Source of the DNA: Limnochordaceae bacterium
Lineage (GTDB): Bacteria; Bacillota; Limnochordia; Limnochordales; DUMU01
DNA: 64,000 nucleotides
Direction of reading: 5' to 3'
NCBI GenBank assembly: GCA_014896305.1
Contig: JADBKQ010000010.1
Location: 1 to 64,000 of the forward strand
Shown here: piece after piece, positions 45,589-54,147 of the stretch
Position numbering within the stretch: position 1 is the stretch's first letter
Layout: the number at the start of each line of letters is the position of its first letter
Position numbers and translations under genes: made by a program
The notes under the pieces: model-generated
Database searches by the model: none
Told to the model about the DNA's origin: nothing
Seen by the model: the letters and a program-made list of their open reading frames with translations, nothing else

Positions 45589-46364
45589 TCTTCCCGTTGC
45601 TCTCCGGGTGGCTTGGGGCCGCTCTTCTTGAGGAGCAAGCTCCAGAGCGGACGAGGCCGGGGCATCTTCTTTTGCACGATGAGTCTGCCTTGAGTGTCCA
45701 GGCTGGCAAAGAAGACGTCTTGTACCGAGGCAACTCCTTGCGCCGCCAAAGCGCTTTTGAGCCATCCCACGTCCAGCCCTGCCCGCTCCAGTGGCTCGTA
45801 AAGGATCTGGCCGTCGACGATGAGCGGCAGCGGCACTCCTTCGTACTGGGTGGCCACCCCCACGTCGGCCGGCTGCAACGGGCGTTTTTGCGAAGTGGGA
45901 ATGACCGACAGATCGCCCGTCGTCTCCAGAATGGCAAACTCTACATCACCCAGGTTGGCGTATCCTTTCTGGCGTAGCTGTGCCATAAGATCGTGGACGT
46001 TGTAATTGAGTTTCCGCAGTTCGTCCTGGATGATCTCTCCGTTACGCACCACGATGCTGGGGTTCCCGGCAATCCAGGTCCGTAGCTTCGTACTCTTGAT
46101 CGACGCCCACGACAAGAGGATTTCAAGGCCAATGAGGACAACGATGAGGGCCAGGCCATCCCAGATCGGGATGGACAAGTTGGCAATGGTCATGGTCGAC
46201 CCTTCGGCGATCATGATGGCCACCACCAGGTCCATTGGAGACAGCTTCCCTACCTCCCGTTTCCCGCTGACACGGATGCCAAAAAGGAGAACGAAATAGA
46301 AAAAAGCGGTTCGCCATATGACCGTCAGCAACCGGGGCCAGACTGCATCCACTCGTTGTCTCAC
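45585..46364 (-). CDS. DUF421 (YetF/YrbG-like) membrane protein
   Basis: A 259-residue protein with three membrane helices in the first 100 residues (FFYFVLLFGIRVSGKREVGKLSPMDLVVAIMIAE split by conserved residues) and a cytosolic domain with PSIVVRNGEIIQDELRKLNY and LMAQLRQKGY, the DUF421 pattern. I prefer GTG 46364; ATG 46409 would extend it by 15 residues. YetF-type proteins occur in spore formers, but molecular function is not established. Confidence 0.85.
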   Translation of the reverse strand: MRQRVDAVWPRLLTVIWRTAFFYFVLLFGIRVSGKREVGKLSPMDLVVAIMIAEGSTMTIANLSIPIWDGLALIVVLIGLEILLSWASIKSTKLRTWIAGNPSIVVRNGEIIQDELRKLNYNVHDLMAQLRQKGYANLGDVEFAILETTGDLSVIPTSQKRPLQPADVGVATQYEGVPLPLIVDGQILYEPLERAGLDVGWLKSALAAQGVASVQDVFFASLDTQGRLIVQKKMPRPRPLWSLLLKKSGPKPPGEQRED

Positions 46365-46491
46365 TCCCTGCGTATCCTTGCCGCTCAACCTGCTAGACGT
46401 ACACCACATGCGTGCCTGTGCTCTAGCATGCGCTCCCGTCAGCGGCTCTAGCCAGCGGTCCTGCTGCATAGGCATGAGCAGGAGGATGGCC

Positions 46492-46953
46492 ATGGACATG
46501 GGGCTCTTGATTCTTGCCCTCGTGCTGATCAGTGCGACCATTATTCGCAACGATTCGTTAGCCCTGGCGGCTGCGCTCCTGCTCTTGCTGCAGGCTGCCG
46601 GGAACGGTGGCCAGAACCTCGTTGCCCTGCTCGAGCAGCACAGCGTTCAGTGGGGGATCTTCTTGCTGTTATTGGCCGTCCTCGCCCCCCTGGGGCAGGC
46701 ACCGCTATCCACTGCCGAGGTGTACACCACCCTCTTCTCCCTGCACGGCCTGGTGGCAGTGGCGGTCGGAGCACTCTCCGCGTACCTGGCCGCGCAAGGT
46801 CTCGACTTGTTGCATCTGCAGCCCTCTACCATGCTGGGGCTGGTCGTCGGTTCGATTCTGGGGGTGGCGTTCTTGGGGGGAATACCCGCCGGACCTCTGG
46901 TAGCAGCCGGGTTGACCGCTGTGGCTTCCCGCTGGTTGACTGGAAATCGGTAG
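46492..46953 (+). CDS. DUF441 (YtwI-like) small membrane protein
   Basis: A 153-residue, highly hydrophobic protein with four or five membrane helices. It has LQAAGNGGQNLVALLEQHSVQWGIFLL and LGLVVGSILGVAFLGGIPAGPLVAAG, typical of DUF441. AGGAGG lies 6 nt before ATG 46492. Function unknown. Convergent with the MFS gene, 16 bp apart. Confidence 0.88.
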   Translation: MDMGLLILALVLISATIIRNDSLALAAALLLLLQAAGNGGQNLVALLEQHSVQWGIFLLLLAVLAPLGQAPLSTAEVYTTLFSLHGLVAVAVGALSAYLAAQGLDLLHLQPSTMLGLVVGSILGVAFLGGIPAGPLVAAGLTAVASRWLTGNR

Positions 46954-46969
46954 CAACCCGCAGCCGCCG

Positions 46970-48361
46970 TCAACCCGAACCCCCCGCTCCCGCCGGTGCC
47001 GCCCCGCTGTCGAGCAGCGTTTCCTCTTGAACCACCAGCGCCGATAGCAACGCAACCGCTCCTAGCGCGGCCGCTGCTCCGACAAAGGCAGGCCAGGGTC
47101 GCGACGCTGGAACCGCTCCGAACAGGGGCGGCCCCGCTGCTACCCCGAAGAACCGCAGCGTACCATAGACGGACGTCACCACTCCCCGGCCGCGGCGTGG
47201 CGCCGCACTCGTCACCAGCGTGTTGACCGCCGGCAACGTCAAGCCGGTACCTAGGCCCACACCTCCGGCCACCACGGCGATCTGGGCGGCTGGCTGCGAA
47301 ACCAGCAGATAGAGCAGGCAGCCGGCCGCCACGAGCACGAGCCCGACCGGCACCAGCCAGTGAACCCAGGCCTGTAACCGCTTCTGCAGGACTGTGCCGA
47401 TGATATACGACGCGAGCGCCATCACGGCTACCGGTATGGCCAGGATCAAACCGCGGGAAAAGAGCGTCCAGCGGGTCGTCGCCCCCAGGCGATCCGACAC
47501 GAAGCTCAAGACTCCAAACAACGTGCCCAATACCAGAAATCCGGCCGCGTAGTTGATGGCCAGCGCCAAACCCTTCTGCCGGAACAGGCCGGTCAGGTTG
47601 TGGAAGTATTCCCCCAAACCGGGGGGCTGGCCCGCAGGGGGGCGCTCCTGGGCGACCCACCAGAGCAGGGCAGCTGCCGGCAAAGCCAGGACCCCGTACA
47701 CGAAAAAGGGAAGGAACCAGATGATCAGACCCGTGGCGGCACCCACCAGCGGCGCCACCACCTTTCCCAAGCCGTTGGCGGCCTCCAACAACCCGAGGGC
47801 CCATGGCCTTCGCGAGCCAGTGTATGTGTCCCCCACCATAGCCATGGCCAGCTGGTAAGTACCACCAGCCCCCACCCCCTGCAAGACCCGGCCGGTAAGT
47901 ACCCAACCCCAGGCCTTTTCTCCCAGCAACCAACCGGCGATGCCCGCCACCAGCCCGCCCAATCCGTACATGACAAGGGCTGGTGCCATCACTACCCGTC
48001 TGCCCCACTGATCCGATAAGAAACCGGAAAAGGGGATGATCAACCCGGCCGGAAAGGAGAAGACCGTTATCAACAACCCCGCCCGGGCCGGTGAGATATG
48101 GAGCGCCCGTTGCAGTTCCGGCAGAATGGGAATCAACAATGAATTTCCCAGCACCATGATGAACGGCACAAGACACAGGATGGCCAACGTCCATCCTTGC
48201 CGGCTCTCAACGGCCCGGCTGCCCCCAACCGGTGTCGACGCCGCTTGCGTGCCACTGGCTGCTTCATCCGTTCGTCCAGGCGGCGACCCGGCCTCGTCGT
48301 TCTTCGCCACAGCGTCACCCTGGCCTGGCGTCGTCCCGGCCTGTGTCTCCAGCTGAGCCAC
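46970..48361 (-). CDS. MFS transporter
   Basis: A 463-residue 12-helix major facilitator. Motif A is DQWGRRVVMAPAL in the loop after TM2, and motif C-like GRVLQGVGAGGTYQLAMA lies in TM5, suggesting a drug or small-molecule exporter. A 55-residue hydrophilic N-terminal extension rich in Ala/Gly/Thr/Ser precedes TM1. GTG start with GAGGGTGGG. Divergent from the polysaccharide deacetylase gene. Confidence 0.88.
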   Translation of the reverse strand: MAQLETQAGTTPGQGDAVAKNDEAGSPPGRTDEAASGTQAASTPVGGSRAVESRQGWTLAILCLVPFIMVLGNSLLIPILPELQRALHISPARAGLLITVFSFPAGLIIPFSGFLSDQWGRRVVMAPALVMYGLGGLVAGIAGWLLGEKAWGWVLTGRVLQGVGAGGTYQLAMAMVGDTYTGSRRPWALGLLEAANGLGKVVAPLVGAATGLIIWFLPFFVYGVLALPAAALLWWVAQERPPAGQPPGLGEYFHNLTGLFRQKGLALAINYAAGFLVLGTLFGVLSFVSDRLGATTRWTLFSRGLILAIPVAVMALASYIIGTVLQKRLQAWVHWLVPVGLVLVAAGCLLYLLVSQPAAQIAVVAGGVGLGTGLTLPAVNTLVTSAAPRRGRGVVTSVYGTLRFFGVAAGPPLFGAVPASRPWPAFVGAAAALGAVALLSALVVQEETLLDSGAAPAGAGGSG

Positions 48362-48507
48362 TCGCCCACCCTCTTCTCACCCGTGATCTGACAAATCTTC
48401 CACACCGTATCGCAGGAACTCACGCCTTCTAGCCTGCCTCAGCAAGCCAGGCTTCTATCCGCATTCCGCCCCTCATATAACGAATCGAAACCGAGGGAGG
48501 GAAAAGC

Positions 48508-49284
48508 ATGTGGGTGGTGCGCGCGCGCTCGCTCTTGATCGGGGTCGCCGTAGCCCTGTTACTGGCCATCACGGCCGTGGCCCGCTGGCAAGGATGGCAC
48601 TGGGAAACCCCCATCATCGAATACGACAACATCATTCCTGCAGTGGCCCATACCCAGTGGCCAGTCTTTTACGTGAAGACGCCGCAGAAGCAGGTAGCGC
48701 TCACCTTCGACATCAGTTGGGGACACGATACTGCCCCCAAGGTGCTCGACATTCTGAAACAGGAGAACGTGAGAGCCACGTTCTTCCTGTCAGGTCCGTG
48801 GGCCCGTCGTCACCCGGAACTGGTCAGCCGGATCGTCGCCGATGGGCATGAGATAGCGAGTCACGGGGATCAGCATGTAAACCTTAGCCAATACAGCCAT
48901 GAACAGGTGGCCGAGAACATCCGGAAAGCCGAAGCCGACCTAGTGCAGGTTTCTGGCAAAACGCCCAGACTCTTTCGTCCTCCCAACGGGGATTACGATG
49001 ACATGGTCATCGAGACGGCACGGGAATTGGGTTATGAAACGGTGATCTGGGCGATCGACACTCTCGATTGGAAAAACCCTGGGCCCGATTACATGATTCG
49101 GCGCGTCTTAAGCCAGGTGTTTAACGGGGCGATCATCTTGATGCATGCCAGCGACTCTTCCCGGCAGATCCACCTGGCACTGCCCGAGATCATCCGCCAG
49201 CTGCGTGCCCAGGGGTACTCATTCCTTCCTGTCGGTGAACTCCTGCTGGCTGGCACCCCGGGTCGTAACGACCCCCGTCGCTAG
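48508..49284 (+). CDS. pdaB: Polysaccharide deacetylase, PdaB-like
   Basis: A 258-residue membrane-anchored NodB-fold deacetylase. One N-terminal helix (about 8-25) is followed by the NodB motifs: LTFDISWG (catalytic Asp), IASHGDQHVNLSQ (His ligands), FRPPNGDYDD, IWAIDTLDW and IILMHAS. Length and motif set match PdaB (YbaN) of spore formers, needed for spore stability in B. subtilis. SD GAGGGAGGG. The role in cortex modification is inferred from the family. Confidence 0.87.
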   Translation: MWVVRARSLLIGVAVALLLAITAVARWQGWHWETPIIEYDNIIPAVAHTQWPVFYVKTPQKQVALTFDISWGHDTAPKVLDILKQENVRATFFLSGPWARRHPELVSRIVADGHEIASHGDQHVNLSQYSHEQVAENIRKAEADLVQVSGKTPRLFRPPNGDYDDMVIETARELGYETVIWAIDTLDWKNPGPDYMIRRVLSQVFNGAIILMHASDSSRQIHLALPEIIRQLRAQGYSFLPVGELLLAGTPGRNDPRR

Positions 49285-49430
49285 GAGAGATCCAGGAGCT
49301 CCGCCCATTGCCGGGCATTGCGAATGGCATAATCCCCAAAGTCGTTGTTCGTCAGCAAATGGACCTCGTCGGCCTCCTGGGCCAGCTGGCGGACCTGCTC
49401 TGCCATCTGTCCAGGCACAGGTACCAACCC
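49281..49430 (-). pseudogene. C-terminal remnant of a DUF72 protein
   Basis: About 49 codons reading GQMAEQVRQLAQEADEVH then LLTNNDFGDYAIRNARQWAE, which resembles only the last part of DUF72 (YecE-like) proteins, where an FNND-x-AxRNA motif ends the domain. The rest of the roughly 240-residue domain is absent: upstream sequence is the YchF-like gene promoter. Its stop overlaps the end of pdaB by 4 bp. Likely a deletion remnant. Confidence 0.6.
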
Positions 49431-49479
49431 GGATATCTCCCATACCGTCCTTCTCTCTCCAAATTGCTCTTGTCCCAGG

Positions 49480-49485
49480 TATAAT
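49480..49485 (+). promoter_or_regulatory. Putative -10 box of the YchF-like gene
   Basis: A perfect TATAAT 47 bp before the ATG at 49533. No good -35 is found at 16-18 bp (CTCCAA is the nearest), so the promoter may rely on an activator or be weak. Confidence 0.45.
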
Positions 49486-49532
49486 ATCAAGACGGTGTGA
49501 CCACAACCAGTCCAGCACAAGGAGCTTGCACC

Positions 49533-50642
49533 ATGCAGATTGGGATCGTCGGCTTGCCACAGGTAGGAAAGAGCACCGTGTTCACGCTACTGGTAGGCGG
49601 CGGAGCAGCCGCGGCCGGCAGCGGGGCAAGCACCCACCGCACCGGGTCGCAGGTGGGGGTGGCGCGGGTCGATGATCCCCGGGTCGATCGGCTGGCGGAG
49701 ATATTCCACCCACGCAAGACCACCTACGCCCAACTCGAAGTCGTCGACCTGCCGGGGTATGCGCAAGTGGGAACGGCCCGGCCTGAGCAAGCCCGTATGG
49801 TTCTGGCAGCGTTGCGGGACGTGGACGCGCTGATCCAGGTGGTGCGGGCCTTTCGCAATCCGACGGTCCCCCCCGCTCTCGAGGAGATTGACCCGGCCCG
49901 AGAGCTCACCAGCCTCCAGGATGAGCTTCAAGTGTCCGATTACCAGGTGCTGCAAAGCCGCCTGGAACGGATTCATAAAGGCGGTAAACGGGGAGCAGGG
50001 GCAGCCACCGCTCGGGCCGGTGAAACCGAACTCCTCGAGCGCTGCAGTACCTGCCTGGAGGAGGGTCGTCCCCTGCGCACCCTGCGTCTGACAGAGGCCG
50101 AGGAACGGTTTTTGCGAGGCTTTGATTTCCTGACCTTCCGTCCCACCCTCGTCGTGGTCAATCTGGACGAACGGCAGTGGCGAGAGCAAAAGTACCCCGG
50201 ACAGGCCGAACTATTGGCCAGGGCGGCAGCCTCCGGCTTTCCGGTGGTACCGGTCTGCGGGGAATTGGAGCAGGAACTGACGCAGCTTGCCCCCGAGGAG
50301 CAGGCGGAGTTTGCCGCAGCCTGGGGCATCCAGGAAAGCGGCAGTGCTCGCATCGCCAGAGCCACCTATGCTCATCTAGGGCTGATTTCCTTCTTCACGG
50401 CCGGCGAAGATGAGGTGAAGGCGTGGACCATTCGTGCGGGTACACGGGCCCAGGAGGCGGCCGGCAAGATCCACAGTGACATTGCCCGCGGGTTCATTCG
50501 AGCGGAAGTAATCTCCTACGCCGATCTGGTCCGTTTGAACGGCTCCTGGGCAGCAGCCCGGGAGCAGGGGTTGCTCCGCTCGGAAGGCAAAGAGTACGTG
50601 ATGCAGGATGGGGATGTGGTCAACTTCCGGTTCAACGTATGA
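49533..50642 (+). CDS. YchF-like P-loop ATPase, DUF933/TGS type
   Basis: A 369-residue OBG-family nucleotidase. G1 is GLPQVGKST and G3 is DLPGYAQVG. The G4 position reads VVNLDER rather than NKxD, as in YchF proteins that prefer ATP. The C-terminal TGS/DUF933 domain has SFFTAGEDEVKAWTIRAGT and ends with GDVVNFRFNV. The switch I segment lacks the YPFxTIxPN motif of canonical YchF and reads STHRTGSQVG instead, so it resembles the second, clostridial DUF933 subgroup. ATG with AAGGAG at 8 nt. Overlaps birA by 11 bp convergently. Confidence 0.85.
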   Translation: MQIGIVGLPQVGKSTVFTLLVGGGAAAAGSGASTHRTGSQVGVARVDDPRVDRLAEIFHPRKTTYAQLEVVDLPGYAQVGTARPEQARMVLAALRDVDALIQVVRAFRNPTVPPALEEIDPARELTSLQDELQVSDYQVLQSRLERIHKGGKRGAGAATARAGETELLERCSTCLEEGRPLRTLRLTEAEERFLRGFDFLTFRPTLVVVNLDERQWREQKYPGQAELLARAAASGFPVVPVCGELEQELTQLAPEEQAEFAAAWGIQESGSARIARATYAHLGLISFFTAGEDEVKAWTIRAGTRAQEAAGKIHSDIARGFIRAEVISYADLVRLNGSWAAAREQGLLRSEGKEYVMQDGDVVNFRFNV

Positions 50643-51624
50643 CCGGAACCGGAGTCGATGACTTGGCCTTCGGGTTGATCAGGTTGAGAAGGCGCAGGGT
50701 CTGGCGATTCGGATCCAGCACCAGGCGCTGATCGTTGCTCCAAACCACAGCCCAGCCCCGCTCGTCCAACCCCTCCAGCTGAGCCAGGAGCGGCCCCAGG
50801 GGTGAAATAGCTGCTGTTGACGACAGGGGAACCTCTGCCCCGCGCGACAAATCCACCCGTTTCGCCGGTGTGCCCCCCCAGGGTTCTGCCAATGTAGCCG
50901 ACCGATGAGGCTCCGGCACTTTGGGCAGCACCAGGACAGGCTGCCCGGGCACAAACCAGCGGTCCATCAGCAGGTGACGCAGCTGCGACCGTTCTCCGCC
51001 CCGCCACAATTCGTAGAGAGGCCACCAGGCTTGCTCGAGATGGCTCAGCCACAGATCTAGGGGCCACGGCCGCCCTGTCTGGGCCTGCACCGACGTCACC
51101 AGCGGCCGTAACTCCACCGGCAACGTGGCCAAATCGACATTCACATTGACGCCGACGCCAATCACCACGTGTTGGAGACGCCCGGCCACCATTTGGGCAC
51201 TGGCCAGAACGCCTGCCAACTTACGGCCACGCACCATGACATCGTTGGGCCACTTCAGACTGGCCGGCAGCCCGCACAGAGTCTGGGCCGTCGCGGCTAC
51301 GGCAGCCGCCATCAACAGGGGAAGCCAGTCCAGCCCCCACTGCGGTGTGATCGGTGCCACGCTGGTCCTTGACCCCCGGTTAGCATCCGGCGGGTCGGTG
51401 GCGGGCGACATCGCCGTTGAACCGGCAATGTCTACCCCCGGCAGCAGCAGTGAGCACCAGAGCCCACCCGCGGGCGATTCCCACCGGCTTCCCCGTCGTC
51501 CCACCCCGGCCGTCTGGTGGCGGGCGATCACCCAGAGCCGCTGGCGCCAGCCGACCTCGGCCAACCACGTGGCTACCGTATTGGTGGATGAAACACGATC
51601 CAACCACAGACGCCCCGCGTCCAC
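50632..51624 (-). CDS. birA: Biotin-[acetyl-CoA-carboxylase] ligase
   Basis: A 330-residue biotin protein ligase without an N-terminal DNA-binding domain (starts directly at LDRVSSTNTVATWL). Active-site motifs: GVGRRGSRWESPAGG, LKWPNDVMVRGRKLAGVL, VIGVGVNVN. Inserts of low complexity occur after LLLPG (DNA about 51345-51440) and in the C-terminal domain. The GTG start overlaps the folB stop by one base (TAGTG), so the two are translationally coupled. Confidence 0.92.
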   Translation of the reverse strand: MDAGRLWLDRVSSTNTVATWLAEVGWRQRLWVIARHQTAGVGRRGSRWESPAGGLWCSLLLPGVDIAGSTAMSPATDPPDANRGSRTSVAPITPQWGLDWLPLLMAAAVAATAQTLCGLPASLKWPNDVMVRGRKLAGVLASAQMVAGRLQHVVIGVGVNVNVDLATLPVELRPLVTSVQAQTGRPWPLDLWLSHLEQAWWPLYELWRGGERSQLRHLLMDRWFVPGQPVLVLPKVPEPHRSATLAEPWGGTPAKRVDLSRGAEVPLSSTAAISPLGPLLAQLEGLDERGWAVVWSNDQRLVLDPNRQTLRLLNLINPKAKSSTPVPVIR

Positions 51625-52076
51625 TATTCCTCGCCCCTGGGCTTGAACGCCCCAGCTTGTAGCGGCTTACGCCAGCGTTCCATCTCGACCTCGGCTGCGT
51701 GCACCAGGCCTCCTACCGGCGGTTGCACCTTGCGTACTTTTACCCTCACCCCTGCTACCGGGAACCTCTCCAGCACGGACTCAACGATTTTCCCTGCCAA
51801 CCGTTCGGCCAGGTGGAAACGGTGCTCCATCATGATTTGATGGACCTGGCCGTAGACCGCGGCATAGTCGACGGCGTCGGCCAGCTCGTCGCTAGTCGAC
51901 GCCGCCTGGGCATCCAGGTACAAGTCGAGATCAATCTCCCACTTTTGACCCAGCGCCTGTTCGGCGGGGTCTACGCCGTGATGACCATAGAAGACCATCC
52001 CAACGAGGGAAAGCCGATCCCATCCCGCTTGCTCTTCTTCGTGACACCCTTCCCGTGGCGTTCGGTCGCCAGGCAT
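51624..52076 (-). CDS. folB: Dihydroneopterin aldolase
   Basis: A 150-residue enzyme of folate synthesis, converting dihydroneopterin to hydroxymethyl-dihydropterin and glycolaldehyde. Motifs: LVGMVFYGHHGVDPAEQALGQ (active-site region), DYAAVYGQVHQIM, LAERLAGKIVE and the catalytic-region VKVRKVQPPV. Start ATG 52076 has AAAGGAG upstream and adds about 20 residues before the usual family N-terminus. It lies between ftsH and birA. Confidence 0.92.
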   Translation of the reverse strand: MPGDRTPREGCHEEEQAGWDRLSLVGMVFYGHHGVDPAEQALGQKWEIDLDLYLDAQAASTSDELADAVDYAAVYGQVHQIMMEHRFHLAERLAGKIVESVLERFPVAGVRVKVRKVQPPVGGLVHAAEVEMERWRKPLQAGAFKPRGEE

Positions 52077-52152
52077 TTTGGCCCACTCCTTTGCCTGCCT
52101 TCCGGCTGCCGTCCGTGCTTTTCCTCTCGCGGCCATCGGTGTACCGTTCAAC

Positions 52153-54111
52153 CTACTCCAAGCTGACCGCCGGCTTCGGCTGCTTGCTTTTGTCCAGCGG
52201 AATCCCCGGATCTGGACTACGGTCGGCCGCCTTCTCCGGCACTGGAGAGTCCGTTGCCGGACTGGGTTGGGCTTGCGGCTGGGGGGCTGGGGTGCGGGCA
52301 GGCAACTCCTCCCCCCTCATCAGCGCTTCGAACTCCGCCCGGCCCAATGTCTCCCGATCCAGCAGCGCCTCTGCCACCCGCTGCAGTTCGGTGCGATGTT
52401 CACTCAGAATTCGCTTCGCCTGCTCGTGAGCCTCGTCGATGATCCTCCGCACTTCCCGATCGATCGCGGCCGCCACCCGCTCGCTGTAATTGCGATCGCG
52501 GGCGATGTCCCGCCCCAGGAAGATGAGGTCTTCGTCCTGGCGGCCAAACGTCAGCGGGCCCAGGTCATCGCTCATCCCGTACTCCATCACCATACGCCGT
52601 GCGGTCTTGGTCGCCTGCTCCAGGTCGTTGTGAGCGCCCGTGCTCACCTCTCCCATGACCAGCTCTTCGGCGGCACGCCCGCCCAGCATGTGGGAGAGTC
52701 GCTCCTGCAGTTCACTGCGGGTCGCATACCAGCGGTCTTCCTCCGGCAGGGTGAGCGTGTAGCCGCCCGCCATGCCCCGCCCGACGATGGTCACTTTGTG
52801 AACAGGATCTGCGTGAGGCAAGAAGTAGGCAACGACCGCATGTCCGGCCTCGTGGTAGGCAGTAAGCTTGCGGTCCGCCTCTGTCATTACCCGACGCCGG
52901 CGCTCCGGGCCCATCATGACCCGGTCGATCGCCTCCTCGATCTCCGCCATGGAGATTCGCTTCTTGTTGCGGCGAGCAGCCAGAATGGCCGACTCGTTCA
53001 TCAAGTTCTCCAGGTCGGCCCCGACGAAACCGGGAGTCATACGTGCAATCGTCTTGAAGCTCACGTCTGGGGCTAGTGGCTTATTGCGGGAGTGAATCCG
53101 CAGGATCTCCTCGCGGCCCACAACGTCTGGCCGGTCCACGACCACGCGCCGGTCGAACCTGCCGGGTCGGAGCAAAGCAGGGTCCAACACGTCCGGACGG
53201 TTGGTGGCCGCCATCACGATCACGCCCTGGTTGGTTTCGAAACCATCCATCTCCACCAGCAGCTGGTTGAGGGTTTGCTCCCGCTCATCATGGCCGCCGC
53301 CCAATCCTGCTCCCCGGTGCCGACCCACGGCATCCAGCTCATCGATGAATACGATACACGGAGCGTTTTTCTTTGCCGTTTCGAACAGGTCACGCACCCG
53401 GGCCGCCCCGACTCCCACGAACATCTCGACGAAGTCCGAGCCACTGATACTGAAGAAGGGTACGCCGGCCTCCCCGGCCACCGCTCGCGCGAGCAACGTC
53501 TTGCCCGTGCCCGGCGAGCCGACCAACAGCACCCCTTTTGGAATCTTGGCTCCCAGCTCTACGAACTTCTTCGGATGCTTGAGAAACTCGACGATCTCTT
53601 GCAGTTCCTGCTTGGCCTCGTCGGCCCCGGCGACATCGTCAAAGGTTACCCGGGTTTTCTCTTCGGAATGCAGGTGTGCCCGGGCTTTCCCGAACGAAAG
53701 CGCCCGGTTGTTGCCCCCCTGCATCTGGTTGATCAGGAAAAAGAAAAAGCCGATGAACAACACCATCAGGATAATCTGGGGCAGAAGGCTCATCCACAGT
53801 GACGGACGTGCTGGGGGTTGCACCTCGATAACAACCCCCCGAGCCGCCAGCTCATTGGTGATTTGGGCCGCCGCTCCCGGAGGAACAATGGTCTCGAAAG
53901 CCCGACCGTCCTTGAGCGTACCAATGATGCGTTGCTCCCCGTCAATCCGGACTTCTCGGACCAGGTCGCGTTCGACATCCGCCAAAAACGCGGAGTAGTT
54001 TAGCGAGACAGGGCGTCGCGACCCCTGTTGGCTCACCATATTGGTCGCAATGGAAACCGCAATGACGGCCAGCAACACCCAGAGGGTCACGTTGCGTAGC
54101 AGCTTATTCAA
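52153..54111 (-). CDS. ftsH: FtsH membrane AAA+ metalloprotease
   Basis: A 652-residue ATP-dependent zinc protease. Start is TTG 54111 (GGGGAGG 7 nt upstream), giving [20 protein letters not shown] as TM1. TM2 is about residues 103-122. Walker A is GSPGTGKT, Walker B is [12 protein letters not shown], and the SRH is [18 protein letters not shown]. The zinc motif is HEAGH. It degrades misfolded membrane proteins and, in Bacillus, acts in sporulation. The last 50 residues are a Pro/Ala/Ser-rich tail. It lies 36 bp after tilS. Confidence 0.96.
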   Translation of the reverse strand: MNKLLRNVTLWVLLAVIAVSIATNMVSQQGSRRPVSLNYSAFLADVERDLVREVRIDGEQRIIGTLKDGRAFETIVPPGAAAQITNELAARGVVIEVQPPARPSLWMSLLPQIILMVLFIGFFFFLINQMQGGNNRALSFGKARAHLHSEEKTRVTFDDVAGADEAKQELQEIVEFLKHPKKFVELGAKIPKGVLLVGSPGTGKTLLARAVAGEAGVPFFSISGSDFVEMFVGVGAARVRDLFETAKKNAPCIVFIDELDAVGRHRGAGLGGGHDEREQTLNQLLVEMDGFETNQGVIVMAATNRPDVLDPALLRPGRFDRRVVVDRPDVVGREEILRIHSRNKPLAPDVSFKTIARMTPGFVGADLENLMNESAILAARRNKKRISMAEIEEAIDRVMMGPERRRRVMTEADRKLTAYHEAGHAVVAYFLPHADPVHKVTIVGRGMAGGYTLTLPEEDRWYATRSELQERLSHMLGGRAAEELVMGEVSTGAHNDLEQATKTARRMVMEYGMSDDLGPLTFGRQDEDLIFLGRDIARDRNYSERVAAAIDREVRRIIDEAHEQAKRILSEHRTELQRVAEALLDRETLGRAEFEALMRGEELPARTPAPQPQAQPSPATDSPVPEKAADRSPDPGIPLDKSKQPKPAVSLE

Positions 54112-54147
54112 CCATGGACCTCCCCTCAAGGGGCGCTCTTCGCTTCA

